From positions 100,219 through 164,218 of the forward strand of contig NZ_AKIZ01000018.1 in assembly GCF_000282595.1 (NCBI RefSeq): a stretch of DNA of 64,000 nucleotides. The letters run 5' to 3'. Position numbers and translations under genes: made by a program. Below, piece after piece: positions 42,099-54,221 of the stretch (position 1 is the stretch's first letter; each line of letters begins with the position of its first letter). The notes under the pieces were generated by a model. It was given only the letters and a program-made list of their open reading frames with translations, made no database searches and was not told the DNA's origin. The DNA comes from Phyllobacterium sp. YR531. GTDB taxonomy: Bacteria > Pseudomonadota > Alphaproteobacteria > Rhizobiales > Rhizobiaceae.

Positions 42099-42707
42099 AT
42101 GTTTGAAGAAGCATTGAACGAACTGGCAAGCTACCTGACGGAAAAGCCCGGCCTGACGTTGAATTCGGTTGGGATTGCCTATGGCGACCTTTCTGTCGAA
42201 GTAAATGCCGATGCGCTACTTGCGACACTGACGTTCCTTCGCGATGACGTGCAGTGTCAGTTCATTTCGCTGATCGATATTAGCGGAGTCGATTATCCAT
42301 CGCGTGTTCATCGCTTTGATGTGGTCTATCACCTGCTGTCACCTCGCCAGAACCTGCGTATTCGTGTGAAGGTGGCAACTGACGAAGATACGCCGGTTCC
42401 TTCCGCAACACCGGTATTTCCGGGCGCTGACTGGTACGAGCGTGAGACCTATGATCTTTACGGCGTGCTCTTCTCCGGCCATCCCGATCTTCGCCGCATT
42501 CTCACGGACTACGGCTTTGAGGGTCACCCGCTTCGCAAGGACTTCCCGCTGACGGGATTCGTCGAGGTTCGCTACGACGATGAGGTGAAGCGTGTTGTCT
42601 ATGAGCCGGTTGAGCTAAGACAGGAATTCCGCAACTTCGACTTCCAGTCTCCTTGGGAAGGCACGGATTATGTGCTTCCGGGTGATGAGAAGGCCAAGGT
42701 GAATTGA
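42099..42707 (+). CDS. nuoC: NADH-quinone oxidoreductase subunit C
   Basis: 202 residues, the 30-kDa subunit. Signature [20 protein letters not shown] followed by [20 protein letters not shown]. Separate from nuoD, as usual in alphaproteobacteria. AAGGTGA lies 7 bases before ATG 42099, which decides this start over a TTG at 42078. Confidence 0.97.
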   Translation: MFEEALNELASYLTEKPGLTLNSVGIAYGDLSVEVNADALLATLTFLRDDVQCQFISLIDISGVDYPSRVHRFDVVYHLLSPRQNLRIRVKVATDEDTPVPSATPVFPGADWYERETYDLYGVLFSGHPDLRRILTDYGFEGHPLRKDFPLTGFVEVRYDDEVKRVVYEPVELRQEFRNFDFQSPWEGTDYVLPGDEKAKVN

Positions 42708-42709
42708 GC

Positions 42710-43093
42710 ATGCAGAGCACTTTCTCCACAGTCTTGACTATATTGTCGATTTCGACGGTGTTGGCCGGCTGTGTAATGACGACAAAGAAGTTCGAGTCCA
42801 AGGGGCCGCGAGAGGCAGTTGATGCCACTTATTCTTATGTGGCGGGTCTGATCGTTCATAAATGCCCATCAAATTACCGTATCAAGCCATCTCTTGCGGG
42901 TGAGCAGCGTCGATATAATAATTTCATCCTGTCTCTGAAGCGGCAAGAAATGGCGAAGCCGCATGCACAACGTGAACTGGCGAACTCGATGGACGATCTG
43001 AGAAATGGCGTCTTTGATACACAGTGCAGGAATATGGGGTCTTTTATAGCGCAAGCATATGGCACATCGCGTTATCTGGAAGCGGTAAATTAA
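42710..43093 (+). CDS. Lipoprotein inserted between nuoC and nuoD
   Basis: 127 residues with a lipoprotein signal ([21 protein letters not shown], lipidated Cys21). The mature part has two further cysteines ([18 protein letters not shown]) and charged helices. It begins 2 bases after the nuoC stop and ends 2 bases before nuoD, so it is co-transcribed and probably co-translated with complex I genes. Not a known complex I subunit. It could be a late insertion, as the weak ribosome site of nuoD suggests dependence on upstream translation. Confidence 0.75.
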   Translation: MQSTFSTVLTILSISTVLAGCVMTTKKFESKGPREAVDATYSYVAGLIVHKCPSNYRIKPSLAGEQRRYNNFILSLKRQEMAKPHAQRELANSMDDLRNGVFDTQCRNMGSFIAQAYGTSRYLEAVN

Positions 43094-43095
43094 AT

Positions 43096-44286
43096 ATGGC
43101 TGAAACTCAGGTTCGTAATTTCAACATCAACTTCGGCCCGCAGCATCCTGCGGCACACGGCGTCTTGCGCCTCGTGCTCGAATTGGACGGCGAAGTCGTA
43201 GCACGCGTCGATCCGCATATCGGCCTGCTGCATCGCGGCACCGAAAAGTTGATGGAAGCCAAGACCTATTTGCAGGCTGTGCCGTATCTTGATCGCCTCG
43301 ACTATGTCGCGCCGATGAATCAAGAGCACGCCTATGCACTGGCCGTTGAGCGCCTGCTGAAGATCGAAGTGCCAAAGCGCGGCCAGCTTATCCGCGTCCT
43401 ATTCTCGGAAATCGGCCGTATTCTCTCGCACCTGCTGAACGTGACGACACAGGCTATGGACGTTGGAGCGTTGACGCCGCCGCTCTGGGGCTTTGAAGAG
43501 CGCGAAAAGCTGATGGTGTTCTATGAGCGTGCTTGTGGCGCGCGCATGCACGCTGCCTATTTCCGTCCGGGCGGTGTGCATCAGGATCTGCCTGATCAGT
43601 TGATCGAAGATATCGGCAAGTGGTGCGATCCGTTTCTGACGACTGTTAAAAACCTTGACGACCTGATCACGCCAAACCGCATTTTCAAGCAGCGTAACGT
43701 CGATATCGGCGTTGTGACACTTGAGGACGCGTGGGCTTGGGGTTTCTCCGGTGTCATGGTTCGTGGTTCCGGTGCCGCTTGGGATTTACGCAAATCGCAG
43801 CCCTATGAATGCTATTCGGAAATGGAATTCGATGTTCCAATCGGCAAGAATGGCGATTGCTACGATCGCTATCTGATCCGCATGGAAGAGATGCGCCAGT
43901 CTGTTCGCATCATGCGCCAGTGCGTTGAACTCTTGCTGGGCAAGGAGCGGGTAGGGCCCGTTTCCAATACATCAGCAAAGATCGTTCCGCCGAAGCGCGG
44001 TGAGATGAAGCGTTCCATGGAAGCGTTGATCCACCACTTCAAGCTTTACACTGAAGGTTATCACGTGCCTGCCGGTGAAGTTTATGCTGCAGTCGAAGCA
44101 CCAAAAGGTGAGTTCGGCGTGTTCCTCGTTTCCGATGGGTCAAACAAGCCGTACCGCGTTAAGTTGCGTGCACCAGGATTTGCCCATCTTCAAGCCATGG
44201 ATTTTCTCTGCCGTGGCCACATGCTAGCCGACGTATCTGCTATTCTCGGCTCGCTCGATATCGTATTTGGTGAGGTTGATCGTTAA
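43096..44286 (+). CDS. nuoD: NADH-quinone oxidoreductase subunit D
   Basis: 396 residues, the 49-kDa subunit that forms the quinone site with Nuo[21 protein letters not shown] at the start holds the conserved His and [18 protein letters not shown] follows. Start at ATG 43096, directly after the lipoprotein stop; the frame extends upstream into the lipoprotein gene. Confidence 0.97.
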   Translation: MAETQVRNFNINFGPQHPAAHGVLRLVLELDGEVVARVDPHIGLLHRGTEKLMEAKTYLQAVPYLDRLDYVAPMNQEHAYALAVERLLKIEVPKRGQLIRVLFSEIGRILSHLLNVTTQAMDVGALTPPLWGFEEREKLMVFYERACGARMHAAYFRPGGVHQDLPDQLIEDIGKWCDPFLTTVKNLDDLITPNRIFKQRNVDIGVVTLEDAWAWGFSGVMVRGSGAAWDLRKSQPYECYSEMEFDVPIGKNGDCYDRYLIRMEEMRQSVRIMRQCVELLLGKERVGPVSNTSAKIVPPKRGEMKRSMEALIHHFKLYTEGYHVPAGEVYAAVEAPKGEFGVFLVSDGSNKPYRVKLRAPGFAHLQAMDFLCRGHMLADVSAILGSLDIVFGEVDR

Positions 44287-45461
44287 TGTCAGTCCGTCGT
44301 CTAGCCGAAGATAACGTCCAGCCAGCTCAATTCGCGTTTAATCGCGAAAACAGCGCCTGGGCGAAGCTTGCAATCAAAAAATACCCCAAGGGCCGTGAAC
44401 AGTCAGCTGTCATACCGTTGTTGATGCGGGCACAGGAACAGGACGGTTGGGTTACCAAGGCTTGCATCGAACACGTCGCTGAAATGCTCGACATGCCGAT
44501 GATCCGTGTGCTCGAAGTAGCGACTTTCTATACGCAGTTCCAGCTGAAGCCTGTCGGGACACGTGCGCATATTCAGGTATGCGGCACGACGCCATGCATG
44601 TTGCGCGGCTCGGAAGACCTGAAAAAAGTCTGTCAGCACAAGATTCATCATGAGCAGTTCCATCTTAATGAATCCGGCACTTTGTCGTGGGAAGAGGTCG
44701 AGTGCCTTGGTGCCTGCGTCAATGCCCCAATGGTCATGGTGTTCAAGGACACTTATGAGGATTTGACTCCGGAACGTCTCGAAGAAATCATTGATGCGTT
44801 CGAAGCAGGCAATGGTGCTTCGGTGCCTGCAGGTCCGCAGATTGACCGGCATTTCTCGGCTCCGCAGGGCGGTCCGACATCGCTGAATGATAATGCCGCA
44901 TCAAAATCCGGTCGCAGTGCCAAGTCGGGCGGGGACAAGGCGCAAGTTCCGCCATCCAATGCGAGCAAGCCGGTTACGAGCGACGATGCAACGAACCCGG
45001 CTATCAAATCACCATCCAAGGTCAAAGCACCAAAAGGTGCCGAACAAGCCGTTTCGGAGCCAGCAACACAGGCCAGTGCCGCTGCGCGGCTGATCAAGAA
45101 TCCGCCATTGGCTGAAGGTTCTCTTGGCGAAAAGCCTGCCGTGCAGACGATCAAGGCTCCGGCGAAGGCAGTATCGCTGAACGACAAAAGCCGCCCGGCC
45201 GGTATCGAAAAGCCGGCAGCTATTGATGATTTGAAGTTGATCGCAGGTGTTGGCCCGAAGATCGAAACCATTCTTCATGATCTTGGTATATTCACCTATG
45301 CGCAGGTTGCAGCATGGAAGAAAGCCGAGCGTGAATGGGTCGATAATTACCTGAATTTCAAGGGACGTATCGAGCGCGACGATTGGGTAAAGCAAGCCAA
45401 GGCTTTGGCCAAGGGCGGCGAAGCGGAATACATCAAGGTTTTCGGAAAGAAGCCGAGATAA
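44286..45461 (+). CDS. nuoE: NADH-quinone oxidoreductase subunit E with long C-terminal extension
   Basis: 391 residues, over twice the classic 24-kDa subunit. Residues 1-165 are the thioredoxin-fold core with [2Fe-2S] cysteines in VCGTTPCMLRG and EVECLGACVNAP. Residues about 170-310 are a Ser/Ala/Lys-rich linker. Residues about 313-372 form a compact domain (LKLIAGVGPKIETILHDLGI, YAQVAAW, GRIERDDWVKQAKAL) with a GVGPK helix-hairpin-helix-like loop, homologous to the end of the protein encoded at 46845. Extended NuoE is usual in Rhizobiales. Overlaps the nuoD stop by one base. Confidence 0.95.
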   Translation: MSVRRLAEDNVQPAQFAFNRENSAWAKLAIKKYPKGREQSAVIPLLMRAQEQDGWVTKACIEHVAEMLDMPMIRVLEVATFYTQFQLKPVGTRAHIQVCGTTPCMLRGSEDLKKVCQHKIHHEQFHLNESGTLSWEEVECLGACVNAPMVMVFKDTYEDLTPERLEEIIDAFEAGNGASVPAGPQIDRHFSAPQGGPTSLNDNAASKSGRSAKSGGDKAQVPPSNASKPVTSDDATNPAIKSPSKVKAPKGAEQAVSEPATQASAAARLIKNPPLAEGSLGEKPAVQTIKAPAKAVSLNDKSRPAGIEKPAAIDDLKLIAGVGPKIETILHDLGIFTYAQVAAWKKAEREWVDNYLNFKGRIERDDWVKQAKALAKGGEAEYIKVFGKKPR

Positions 45462-45526
45462 ATTGGAATGGCGGATGCGGTATGCGCGTTTGCCTGTATG
45501 GACGAAGAGAGTAGGACCGGTGCGAA

Positions 45527-46831
45527 ATGCTTGCTGATAAGGACCGCATCTTCAATAATATCTATGGCCTTCACGACAAGTCGTTGAAGGGCGTGATGTC
45601 ACGCGGCCATTGGGATGGCACGGCAGGCATCATAGCCAAGGGCCGTGACTGGATCATCAATGAGATGAAGGCCTCCGGACTGCGCGGGCGCGGTGGTGCT
45701 GGCTTCCCGACAGGCCTGAAATGGTCCTTCATGCCGAAGGAAAGCGACGGCCGCCCACATTATCTCGTGATCAATGCCGATGAGTCCGAGCCGGGCACCT
45801 GCAAGGATCGTGATATCATGCGCCATGATCCGCACACGCTGATCGAAGGCTGCCTGATCGCCGGTTTCGCCATGGCTGCCCACACCTGCTATATCTATGT
45901 GCGCGGCGAATATATCCGTGAGCGTGAAGCACTGCAGCTTGCAATCGACGAATGCTACGACGCAGGACTTCTTGGCAAGAACAACAAGAACGGCTGGGAC
46001 TACGACATCTATGTTCATCATGGTGCCGGAGCTTACATCTGCGGTGAAGAAACTGCGCTGCTTGAAAGCCTTGAAGGCAAGAAGGGCCAGCCGCGCCTTA
46101 AGCCGCCATTCCCTGCCAATATGGGTCTTTATGGCTGCCCGACGACTGTGAACAACGTCGAGTCGATTGCTGTTGCGCCGACCATTTTGCGTCGCGGTGC
46201 TGCGTGGTTCTCCGGTATCGGCCGTCCAAACAATGTCGGCACCAAGCTTTTCATGGTTTCCGGCCACGTCAACAACCCATGCACTGTCGAAGAAGAGATG
46301 GGCATTCCTTTCCGCGAACTGATTGAGCGTCATGCGGGCGGCATTCGCGGCGGCTGGGACAATCTATTGGCCGTTATTCCCGGCGGTGCTTCGTGCCCGG
46401 TTGTTCCGGCTGCTGATATTATCGATTGCCCGATGGATTTTGACGGCCTCCGCGCGGTCAAATCATCTTTCGGTACTGCTGCCGTTATCGTCATGGACAA
46501 GTCCACGGACATTGTGCGCGCTATTGCCCGCCTGTCTTACTTTTTCAAGCATGAAAGCTGCGGCCAGTGCACACCGTGCCGTGAGGGCACGGGCTGGATG
46601 TGGCGTGTCATGGAACGCATGGTGACCGGTAACGCTCAGAAGCGCGAAATCGACATGCTGCTCGACGTGACGAAGCAGATTGAAGGTCACACCATTTGCG
46701 CACTGGGCGATGCAGCTGCATGGCCAGTTCAAGGTCTGATCCGTCATTTCCGTCCGGAAATTGAACGCCGTATCGATGAGTTCTCACGCAACGCAGATAC
46801 AAGCCGTCCCGTGCTTGTTGCAGCGGAATAA
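45527..46831 (+). CDS. nuoF: NADH-quinone oxidoreductase subunit F
   Basis: 434 residues, the 51-kDa subunit. NADH site [19 protein letters not shown] site [20 protein letters not shown] and [4Fe-4S] cysteines [15 protein letters not shown] plus HTICALGDA. Entry point of electrons from NADH. Confidence 0.97.
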   Translation: MLADKDRIFNNIYGLHDKSLKGVMSRGHWDGTAGIIAKGRDWIINEMKASGLRGRGGAGFPTGLKWSFMPKESDGRPHYLVINADESEPGTCKDRDIMRHDPHTLIEGCLIAGFAMAAHTCYIYVRGEYIREREALQLAIDECYDAGLLGKNNKNGWDYDIYVHHGAGAYICGEETALLESLEGKKGQPRLKPPFPANMGLYGCPTTVNNVESIAVAPTILRRGAAWFSGIGRPNNVGTKLFMVSGHVNNPCTVEEEMGIPFRELIERHAGGIRGGWDNLLAVIPGGASCPVVPAADIIDCPMDFDGLRAVKSSFGTAAVIVMDKSTDIVRAIARLSYFFKHESCGQCTPCREGTGWMWRVMERMVTGNAQKREIDMLLDVTKQIEGHTICALGDAAAWPVQGLIRHFRPEIERRIDEFSRNADTSRPVLVAAE

Positions 46832-46844
46832 GGTTGAAGGATTG

Positions 46845-47408
46845 ATGTCCAGCACCGGAAACAAACCACTGGGATCTGATTGGTCGGCATTTTTGCCGAA
46901 GCAGCTTATTCCGGCGGCCAATCTGCTGGCGCCTCAAATTGAGGTCGCAGCGGCTGTTTCTGTAGCAAGCACCGAAATTGCTACCCGCATGTTCGGCATC
47001 TGGACAAGTGCCATGCTTGGGTCGTTTGATCTGAAGACCGGACCTGTACAGCCCGCGGCGAAAACAGACACTGCAACTGATATTGCGGCTTTAAAGACGG
47101 TTATTCGTGAAAAGGCCGGAGCGGAAACAAAGGCCCCAGTCTTTGCTGATCCGGCAATCGAGGCAACTGCGGCAGGTTTGACCGGTGGCGTGGCCTCCAA
47201 CGCGGCGGATGATCTGAAGAAGATTTCAGGAGTCGGACCAAAGCTTGCGCAGGTTTTGAATTCCTTGGGCATTCTCTCATATGCACAGATTGCGGGATGG
47301 TCGGCGGCAGATGCCGCCAAAATCGATGACCAGTTGAAATTGAACGGGCGTATCTCGCGGGATGACTGGATTGGCCAGGCAAACCGTTTGGTAAGCGAAG
47401 TAAAATAA
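46845..47408 (+). CDS. nuo-operon accessory protein with NuoE-tail-like domain
   Basis: 187 residues between nuoF and nuoG. The N-terminal part (residues 1-60) is mildly hydrophobic (AANLLAPQIEVAAAVSVAST, ATRMFGIWTSAML), resembling phasin-like helices. The C-terminal 60 residues (LKKISGVGPKLAQVLNSLGI, YAQIAGW, GRISRDDWIGQANRL) align without gaps to the NuoE extension. The role is unknown; binding at the peripheral arm of complex I is a reasonable guess. Start at ATG 46845 with AAGGA just upstream. Confidence 0.85.
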   Translation: MSSTGNKPLGSDWSAFLPKQLIPAANLLAPQIEVAAAVSVASTEIATRMFGIWTSAMLGSFDLKTGPVQPAAKTDTATDIAALKTVIREKAGAETKAPVFADPAIEATAAGLTGGVASNAADDLKKISGVGPKLAQVLNSLGILSYAQIAGWSAADAAKIDDQLKLNGRISRDDWIGQANRLVSEVK

Positions 47409-47502
47409 AGAGCATGCCGGTTGTACCGGCGGTATGAAATTGTTGGCAGCCTTCAAGGCAGCCGGAAGAAAATGCGGAATGTTCCGCGAGGTTGGACAGA
47501 CG

Positions 47503-49584
47503 ATGGCGAAGATCAAAGTCGACGGTAATGAGATCGAGGTACCGGATCACTACACGCTTCTGCAGGCAGCAGAAACGGCTGGTGCGGAAGTGCCGCGTTT
47601 CTGTTTCCATGAGCGTTTGTCGATCGCCGGCAACTGCCGCATGTGCTTGATCGAAGTTAAGGGTGGACCACCTAAGCCTGCCGCTTCCTGTGCCATGGGT
47701 GTCCGCGACCTGCGTCCCGGCCCGAACGGCGAAACACCCGAAATTTTCACCAATACGCCGATGGTCAAGAAGGCCCGCGAAGGCGTTATGGAATTTCTGC
47801 TGATCAACCATCCGCTGGACTGCCCGATCTGCGATCAGGGCGGCGAGTGCGATCTGCAGGATCAGGCTATGGCTTTTGGCGTTGATTCATCGCGCTACAA
47901 GGAAAACAAGCGCGCCGTTGAAGACAAATATATCGGACCATTAGTCAAGACGATCATGACACGCTGCATTCACTGCACGCGCTGCGTTCGTTTTACGACT
48001 GAAGTTGCAGGCATTTCCGAACTTGGCCTGATTGGCCGCGGCGAAGATGCTGAAATCACCACATATCTCGAACAGGCGATGACTTCGGAATTGCAGGGCA
48101 ATGTTATTGATCTTTGCCCGGTCGGCGCTTTGACCTCCAAGCCTTACGCTTTTCAGGCGCGCCCTTGGGAACTGACCAAGACCGAATCCATCGATGTTAT
48201 GGACGCTGTTGGCTCTGCGATCCGTGTTGATACGCGTGGCCGCGAAGTGATGCGTATTCTGCCGCGCGTCAACGAGCAGGTGAACGAGGAATGGATCTCC
48301 GACAAGACACGTTTCATCTGGGACGGCTTGCGTACACAGCGTCTTGACCGGCCTTACATTCGCAAGGGTGGGCGCCTTGTTGCTGCCAGCTGGCCAGAAG
48401 CATTTGACGCGATCCAAGAGGCTGTCGCGAAGACAAGCGGTGAGAAAATCGGTGCGATTGCCGGTGATCTGGCAACCGTTGAAGAAATGTACGCCTTGAA
48501 GCTGCTGATGCAGTCGCTCGGTTCAGCAAATATCGATGCCCGTCAGGATGGTTCAGTTCTGAACACAGCTGATGGCCGTGCATCGTATATTTTCAATCCG
48601 TCAATCGACGGTATCGAACAGACCGATGCGGTTCTGATTATCGGTTCGAACCCGCGCTTTGAAGCATCCTTGCTCAATGCACGTCTACGCAAGCGCTGGC
48701 GCGCTGCGGGCATTCCCATTGCGGTTATCGGCGAACAGGCCGACATGCGCCTCAAATACGAGTACCTCGGTGCTGGCGCTGAAACATTGGCTGATCTGGC
48801 TGCCGGTTCATTGAAGTTCCACGGCGTACTGAAGAAGGCAAAGAACCCGCTGATCCTCATCGGGCAGGGCGCTCTTAACCGCACAGACAGTGCTGCGGTA
48901 CTGGGTCTGGCAGCAAAAATTGCTGCAGATACTGGTGCGCTGAGCGATGAATGGAATGGCTTCGGCGTTGTTCACACAGCTGCCAGCCGCGTCGGTTCGC
49001 TCGATATCGGTTTCGTACCGGGCGAAGGTGGCAAAAAGGTTGCCGAAATGAATGGCGCGCTTGACGTGCTGTTCCTGCTCGGCGCTGACGAACTTCCATG
49101 GTCAGACAAGAGCAGCGCCGTCACAATCTATATCGGTACGCATGGTGATCAGGGCGCGCACAATGCAGACGTTATTCTGCCGGGCGCAACCTATACCGAA
49201 AAGTCTGGTACCTACGTCAACACGGAAGGCCGCGTGCAGATGACCAATCGCGCCGGTTTTGCTCCGGGTAATGCCAAGGAAGATTGGGCCGTGCTGCGTG
49301 CCCTCTCGGATGTCCTCGGTAAAAAACTGCCATTCGACTCTCTGGCAGCCTTGCGTTCGAAGCTCTATGCGGAGTATCCGCATCTCGCTGCGGTTGATGC
49401 AATCGAATCCGGTTCCTATGCCGATGTAGCAAAGCTGGCAAACACACCCGGTTCGGTCGAAAAGACAGCCTTTGTTTCGCCGGTAGCTGATTTTTACCTA
49501 ACCAACCCGATAGCGCGGGCTTCTGCTGTAATGGCGGAGTGTTCTGCGCTTGCCAAGGGCGGCTTCAAGCAGGCAGCCGAGTAG
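47503..49584 (+). CDS. nuoG: NADH-quinone oxidoreductase subunit G
   Basis: 693 residues, the 75-kDa subunit. N-terminal [2Fe-2S] ferredoxin domain ([20 protein letters not shown]), His-Cys-type cluster region ([20 protein letters not shown]), two-cluster [10 protein letters not shown], then a molybdopterin-oxidoreductase-like domain without cofactor. Start at ATG 47503 chosen by the family N-terminus ([20 protein letters not shown]). Confidence 0.97.
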   Translation: MAKIKVDGNEIEVPDHYTLLQAAETAGAEVPRFCFHERLSIAGNCRMCLIEVKGGPPKPAASCAMGVRDLRPGPNGETPEIFTNTPMVKKAREGVMEFLLINHPLDCPICDQGGECDLQDQAMAFGVDSSRYKENKRAVEDKYIGPLVKTIMTRCIHCTRCVRFTTEVAGISELGLIGRGEDAEITTYLEQAMTSELQGNVIDLCPVGALTSKPYAFQARPWELTKTESIDVMDAVGSAIRVDTRGREVMRILPRVNEQVNEEWISDKTRFIWDGLRTQRLDRPYIRKGGRLVAASWPEAFDAIQEAVAKTSGEKIGAIAGDLATVEEMYALKLLMQSLGSANIDARQDGSVLNTADGRASYIFNPSIDGIEQTDAVLIIGSNPRFEASLLNARLRKRWRAAGIPIAVIGEQADMRLKYEYLGAGAETLADLAAGSLKFHGVLKKAKNPLILIGQGALNRTDSAAVLGLAAKIAADTGALSDEWNGFGVVHTAASRVGSLDIGFVPGEGGKKVAEMNGALDVLFLLGADELPWSDKSSAVTIYIGTHGDQGAHNADVILPGATYTEKSGTYVNTEGRVQMTNRAGFAPGNAKEDWAVLRALSDVLGKKLPFDSLAALRSKLYAEYPHLAAVDAIESGSYADVAKLANTPGSVEKTAFVSPVADFYLTNPIARASAVMAECSALAKGGFKQAAE

Positions 49585-49600
49585 GCGGGAAGAGACTGAC

Positions 49601-50647
49601 ATGGAAGAAATATTCTATACATACATCATCCCGCTGCTGATTATCCTCGGAAAATCACTGCTGCTGCTGGTCGTGATGTTGCTGATCATCGCTTATTTGC
49701 TGCTGGCCGATCGCAAGATCTGGGCCGCTGTACAGTTGCGTCGTGGTCCAAACGTTGTCGGGCCTTTCGGTCTGTTGCAGTCCTTCGCCGATCTTCTCAA
49801 ATTTGTCGTGAAGGAACCAATTATTCCTTCTGGCGCAAACAAGGGTATTTTCCTTCTGGCGCCGTTGGTTTCGTCGGTTCTGGCAATGGCCGCCTGGGCG
49901 GTTATTCCGGTTAATGAAGGCTGGGCTGTTGCCAACGTCAATGTCGGTATTCTCTATGTTTTGGCCATCTCATCGCTGGAAGTGTACGGCGTGATCATGG
50001 CGGGTTGGGCTTCCAACTCGAAATATCCTTTCCTCGGAGCACTGCGTTCCGCTGCGCAGATGGTTTCCTATGAAGTCTCCATCGGCTTTGTGATCGTAAC
50101 CGTTCTGCTTTGCGTTGGTTCGTTGAACCTGACCGATATCGTGAATTCGCAAAGGGATGGCCTAGGTACGATGGCCGGCCTGCCAAGCTCGTTCCTTGAC
50201 TGGTACTGGCTCGGCCTGTTCCCGATGTTCATCATCTTCTTTATTTCGGCGCTGGCAGAGACAAACCGTCCGCCTTTCGATCTTGTGGAAGCTGAATCGG
50301 AACTCGTTGCCGGTCATATGATTGAATATTCGTCGACCGCGTTTCTGCTGTTCTTCCTCGGTGAATATGTCGCCATCACCCTGATGTGTGCTTTGACGAC
50401 CATCATGTTCCTTGGCGGATGGCTGCCGCCGGTTGACGTGTGGTTCCTCAACTGGGTACCCGGTGTTATCTGGTTCCTTCTGAAACTCTTTATGTGCTTC
50501 TTCATGTTCGCCATGGTGAAGGCATTCGTTCCGCGCTACCGCTACGATCAATTGATGCGCCTTGGTTGGAAAGTCTTCCTGCCGATCTCGCTGTTCATGG
50601 TTGTCGCGACCGCCGCCTTCCTCAAAATTACGGGGCTTACACCATGA
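49601..50647 (+). CDS. nuoH: NADH-quinone oxidoreductase subunit H
   Basis: 348 residues, eight membrane helices; quinone-channel subunit. [20 protein letters not shown] and [19 protein letters not shown] are the conserved loops lining the quinone entry. Start at ATG 49601, 17 bases after the nuoG stop. Confidence 0.97.
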   Translation: MEEIFYTYIIPLLIILGKSLLLLVVMLLIIAYLLLADRKIWAAVQLRRGPNVVGPFGLLQSFADLLKFVVKEPIIPSGANKGIFLLAPLVSSVLAMAAWAVIPVNEGWAVANVNVGILYVLAISSLEVYGVIMAGWASNSKYPFLGALRSAAQMVSYEVSIGFVIVTVLLCVGSLNLTDIVNSQRDGLGTMAGLPSSFLDWYWLGLFPMFIIFFISALAETNRPPFDLVEAESELVAGHMIEYSSTAFLLFFLGEYVAITLMCALTTIMFLGGWLPPVDVWFLNWVPGVIWFLLKLFMCFFMFAMVKAFVPRYRYDQLMRLGWKVFLPISLFMVVATAAFLKITGLTP

Positions 50648-51135
50648 GTTCGCTCGCACAAGCTGCCAAATCGCTGCTCCTGCTGGAGTTCGTCAACGCG
50701 TTCTTTCTGTCGATGCGCCAGTTCTTCGCGCCAAAGGCAACGCTAAACTATCCTTATGAAAAGGGGCCGATCAGCCCGCGTTTTCGTGGTGAGCATGCTT
50801 TGCGCCGTTATCCAAATGGTGAAGAGCGCTGCATCGCCTGCAAGCTGTGTGAAGCCATTTGCCCGGCACAGGCTATCACCATCGAAGCCGGTCCGCGCCG
50901 CAATGATGGAACACGCCGCACGGTGCGCTACGACATCGACATGGTGAAGTGCATTTATTGCGGGTTCTGTCAGGAAGCTTGCCCGGTCGACGCGATTGTA
51001 GAAGGGCCGAATTTCGAGTTCGCCACGGAAACCCGTGAAGAACTTTATTATGACAAGGAGCGGTTGATCGCCAATGGCGATCGCTGGGAGCGGGAACTGG
51101 CGCGCAACATCGCCATGGACGCGCCTTACCGCTGA
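50644..51135 (+). CDS. nuoI: NADH-quinone oxidoreductase subunit I
   Basis: 163 residues, 8Fe ferredoxin-type subunit with two CxxCxxCxxxCP sets: [12 protein letters not shown] and [12 protein letters not shown]. Overlaps the nuoH stop by 4 bases (ATGA). Confidence 0.97.
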   Translation: MSSLAQAAKSLLLLEFVNAFFLSMRQFFAPKATLNYPYEKGPISPRFRGEHALRRYPNGEERCIACKLCEAICPAQAITIEAGPRRNDGTRRTVRYDIDMVKCIYCGFCQEACPVDAIVEGPNFEFATETREELYYDKERLIANGDRWERELARNIAMDAPYR

Positions 51136-51290
51136 TAGTTGACTGCGCGCTTGTGTCCATGTCCGGCCGCTTCAACCGGACAGGAACATGCGCTAAGACG
51201 CATGAAATTTAGAAGGATCGGTTGCCGGTTGAGCGGCCGATTCGTTGAAAATGGCAGATGTTTCTGCCGGAATGGAAATCGGGGGAACCC

Positions 51291-51911
51291 ATGCTGACAG
51301 GTATAGCGGCGGCGTTTTTTTACCTCTTCGCCTTCATAACAATCGCCAGTGCTTTCATGGTGATTGCAGCCCGCAATCCAGTGCATTCCGTGCTGTTCCT
51401 TATCCTTGCCTTCTTCAACGCGGCAGGGCTCTTCCTGCTGACCGGCGCCGAATTCCTGGCGATGATCCTTCTGGTGGTTTATGTCGGCGCGGTGGCAGTT
51501 CTCTTCCTCTTCGTCGTGATGATGCTGGATGTGGATTTCGCCGAATTGAAGAGTGGTGCCCTGCAATATGCGCCAGTGGGCGCGCTTGTCGGGATTATCC
51601 TGGCGGTTGAACTGATCGTCGTTCTCGGCGGGTCGGTATTCGCGCCGAATGTGGCTTCGGTTGTTGTTCAGCCGACACCGGACATTGCTACGCGTTCCAA
51701 CACCGCAGCGCTCGGCGACATTCTTTATACGGACTATGTCTATTTCTTCCAGATTGCCGGTCTCGTGCTTCTGGTTGCGATGATCGGTGCGATTGTCCTG
51801 ACCCTGCGTCATAAGGAAGGCGTCAAGCGCCAGAACATCTCACAGCAGGTCGCGCGCACGCCCGAGACGGCAGTTGAAATCAAACAGGTCGAAACAGGCA
51901 AAGGTATTTGA
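51291..51911 (+). CDS. nuoJ: NADH-quinone oxidoreductase subunit J
   Basis: 206 residues, five membrane helices, with the conserved [20 protein letters not shown] and [20 protein letters not shown] including the pi-bulge helix. The 155-base gap before it is the largest in the downstream half of the operon and shows no gene. GGGGGAA lies just before ATG 51291. Confidence 0.96.
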   Translation: MLTGIAAAFFYLFAFITIASAFMVIAARNPVHSVLFLILAFFNAAGLFLLTGAEFLAMILLVVYVGAVAVLFLFVVMMLDVDFAELKSGALQYAPVGALVGIILAVELIVVLGGSVFAPNVASVVVQPTPDIATRSNTAALGDILYTDYVYFFQIAGLVLLVAMIGAIVLTLRHKEGVKRQNISQQVARTPETAVEIKQVETGKGI

Positions 51912-51913
51912 TG

Positions 51914-52222
51914 ATGGAAATCGGTATCGCTCACTATCTCACCGTCTCTGCCTTGCTGTTCACGATGGGTATCTTCGGCATTTTCCTCAACAGGAAGAAC
52001 GTTATCGTTATCCTGATGTCGGTCGAATTGATCCTTCTGGCTGTGAACTTGAATTTCGTGGCTTTCTCAGCTGCGCTGGGCGATCTGGTTGGCCAGATCT
52101 TCGCATTGTTTGTTCTGACTGTAGCTGCTGCTGAAGCCGCTATCGGTCTTGCAATTCTCGTCGTGTTCTACCGCAATCGTGGGTCGATTGCCGTGGAAGA
52201 CGTCAATATGATGAAAGGTTGA
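51914..52222 (+). CDS. nuoK: NADH-quinone oxidoreductase subunit K
   Basis: 102 residues, three membrane helices, [20 protein letters not shown] and [20 protein letters not shown] with the proton-path Glu residues. Starts 2 bases after the nuoJ stop; ATG 51911 is one codon upstream. Confidence 0.97.
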   Translation: MEIGIAHYLTVSALLFTMGIFGIFLNRKNVIVILMSVELILLAVNLNFVAFSAALGDLVGQIFALFVLTVAAAEAAIGLAILVVFYRNRGSIAVEDVNMMKG

Positions 52223-52229
52223 CGGGGGC

Positions 52230-54221
52230 ATGCTGTATCTGGCGATTGTCTTCCTGCCGCTGATCGGCTTTCTGATAGCGGGCCTTTTTGGCTCGTCAAT
52301 CGGTGCCAAGGCGAGTGAGTATGTAACGACTGGTCTGCTGATCCTTGTCGCTATCCTGTCATGGGTAGCGTTTGTGACGGTAGGTCTTGGTCATGGCGAA
52401 GCTTTCAAGGTTCCTGTTCTGCATTGGGTGGAATCCGGTTCACTCAGCTTCGATTGGGCTCTTCGTATCGATACGCTGACAGTAGTTATGCTTGTCGTGG
52501 TCAATACGGTCTCTGCGCTCGTGCATACTTATTCAATCGGCTATATGCACCACGATCCGCATCGCCCGCGTTTCTTTGCCTACCTTTCGCTCTTTACCTT
52601 CGCCATGCTGATGCTGGTGACTGGCGATAATCTGGTTCAGATGTTCTTCGGCTGGGAAGGCGTTGGTCTGGCGTCCTATTTGCTTATTGGTTTCTGGTTC
52701 AAGAAACCTTCGGCAAATGCAGCGGCCATGAAAGCGTTCATCGTCAACCGCGTTGGTGACTTCGGCTTCCTGCTTGGTATTTTCTCGCTCTTCGTGCTTT
52801 TTGACACCGTGCAGTTCGATACGCTGTTCAGCGCGGCGGCAACCTACCTGCCGGCTGAAGGCGCTGCGGATGCCGGCAAGGTTGTCCTCAACTTCCTAGG
52901 CTATGAACTGGACAAGCAAGGGGCGATCACCATTGCCTGCCTGCTTCTGTTCATGGGTGCCATGGGTAAATCCGCGCAGTTCCTGCTGCACACATGGCTG
53001 CCTGACGCCATGGAAGGCCCGACGCCTGTGTCCGCACTTATCCACGCGGCAACAATGGTTACCGCCGGTGTGTTCATGGTTGCGCGTCTATCGCCCATAT
53101 TCGAGCTGTCGCATACAGCTCTGGTCTTCGTTACCTTCATAGGTGCAACGACAGCATTCTTTGCGGCAACAGTTGGTCTTGTACAAAACGATATCAAGCG
53201 CGTTATCGCTTATTCGACCTGCTCGCAGCTCGGCTACATGTTCGTGGCGCTTGGCCTTGGTGCTTATGGTGCCGGTGTGTTCCATCTGTTCACGCACGCA
53301 TTCTTCAAAGCGCTGCTATTCCTTTGCGCCGGCTCGGTTATCCATGCCGTGTCCGATGAACAGGACATGCGTCATATGGGTGGTCTGCGTAAACTCATCC
53401 CCAAGACCTATTGGATGATGGTGATCGGGACAGTTGCTTTGACTGGTCTGGGTATTCCTGGAACAGTTATCGGTACAGCCGGCTTCTTCTCCAAAGATGC
53501 AATTATCGAGTCTGCCTTTGCATCACACAATCCGGCTGCCGGCTACGCGTTTATACTTCTCGTGATTGCGGCCGTATTCACCAGTTTCTATTCATGGCGC
53601 CTGATTTTCATGACGTTCCATGGCAAGCCGCGCGCCAGCCACGATGTCATGCATCACGTGCATGAATCACCTTATGTCATGCTGGTGCCGTTGTTCATCT
53701 TGGCGATTGGTGCCTTGTTTGCCGGTGTCGTGTTCAAGGAATACTTCTTCGGTCACGAGTATGCCGAGTTCTGGAAGGGGGCACTGTTTACCGGACCCGA
53801 GAACGAGATTTTGGCGGAATATCATCACGTGCCATTTATCGTCGCCATGTCGCCATTCCTGGCAATGGTCGCAGGTTTCATCGGTGCGTGGTATTTCTAT
53901 ATCCGCTCGCCGGAAACGCCAAAGCGCCTCGCCGAACAGCATTCCGGGCTTTACCAGTTCCTTCTGAACAAGTGGTACTTCGACGAGCTTTATGACTTCC
54001 TGTTTGTTCGCCCGGCAATGGCTCTCGGCAAGTTCCTTTGGAAGCGCGGCGACGGCTGGCTGATCGATGGACATGGCCCGGACGGCATTTCCGCCCGTGT
54101 TGTCGATGTCACCAACCGTGTGGTGCGTCTGCAGACCGGTTATCTTTATCACTATGCGTTCGCGATGCTCATCGGGGTCGCCGCACTCGTCACGTGGATG
54201 ATGCTCGGGAGCAACTTCTGA
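52230..54221 (+). CDS. nuoL: NADH-quinone oxidoreductase subunit L
   Basis: 663 residues, antiporter-like proton-pumping subunit with 16 predicted helices including the long lateral helix at the C-terminal end. Conserved [19 protein letters not shown] (pump Glu) and [20 protein letters not shown] (Lys/His relay). Confidence 0.97.
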   Translation: MLYLAIVFLPLIGFLIAGLFGSSIGAKASEYVTTGLLILVAILSWVAFVTVGLGHGEAFKVPVLHWVESGSLSFDWALRIDTLTVVMLVVVNTVSALVHTYSIGYMHHDPHRPRFFAYLSLFTFAMLMLVTGDNLVQMFFGWEGVGLASYLLIGFWFKKPSANAAAMKAFIVNRVGDFGFLLGIFSLFVLFDTVQFDTLFSAAATYLPAEGAADAGKVVLNFLGYELDKQGAITIACLLLFMGAMGKSAQFLLHTWLPDAMEGPTPVSALIHAATMVTAGVFMVARLSPIFELSHTALVFVTFIGATTAFFAATVGLVQNDIKRVIAYSTCSQLGYMFVALGLGAYGAGVFHLFTHAFFKALLFLCAGSVIHAVSDEQDMRHMGGLRKLIPKTYWMMVIGTVALTGLGIPGTVIGTAGFFSKDAIIESAFASHNPAAGYAFILLVIAAVFTSFYSWRLIFMTFHGKPRASHDVMHHVHESPYVMLVPLFILAIGALFAGVVFKEYFFGHEYAEFWKGALFTGPENEILAEYHHVPFIVAMSPFLAMVAGFIGAWYFYIRSPETPKRLAEQHSGLYQFLLNKWYFDELYDFLFVRPAMALGKFLWKRGDGWLIDGHGPDGISARVVDVTNRVVRLQTGYLYHYAFAMLIGVAALVTWMMLGSNF

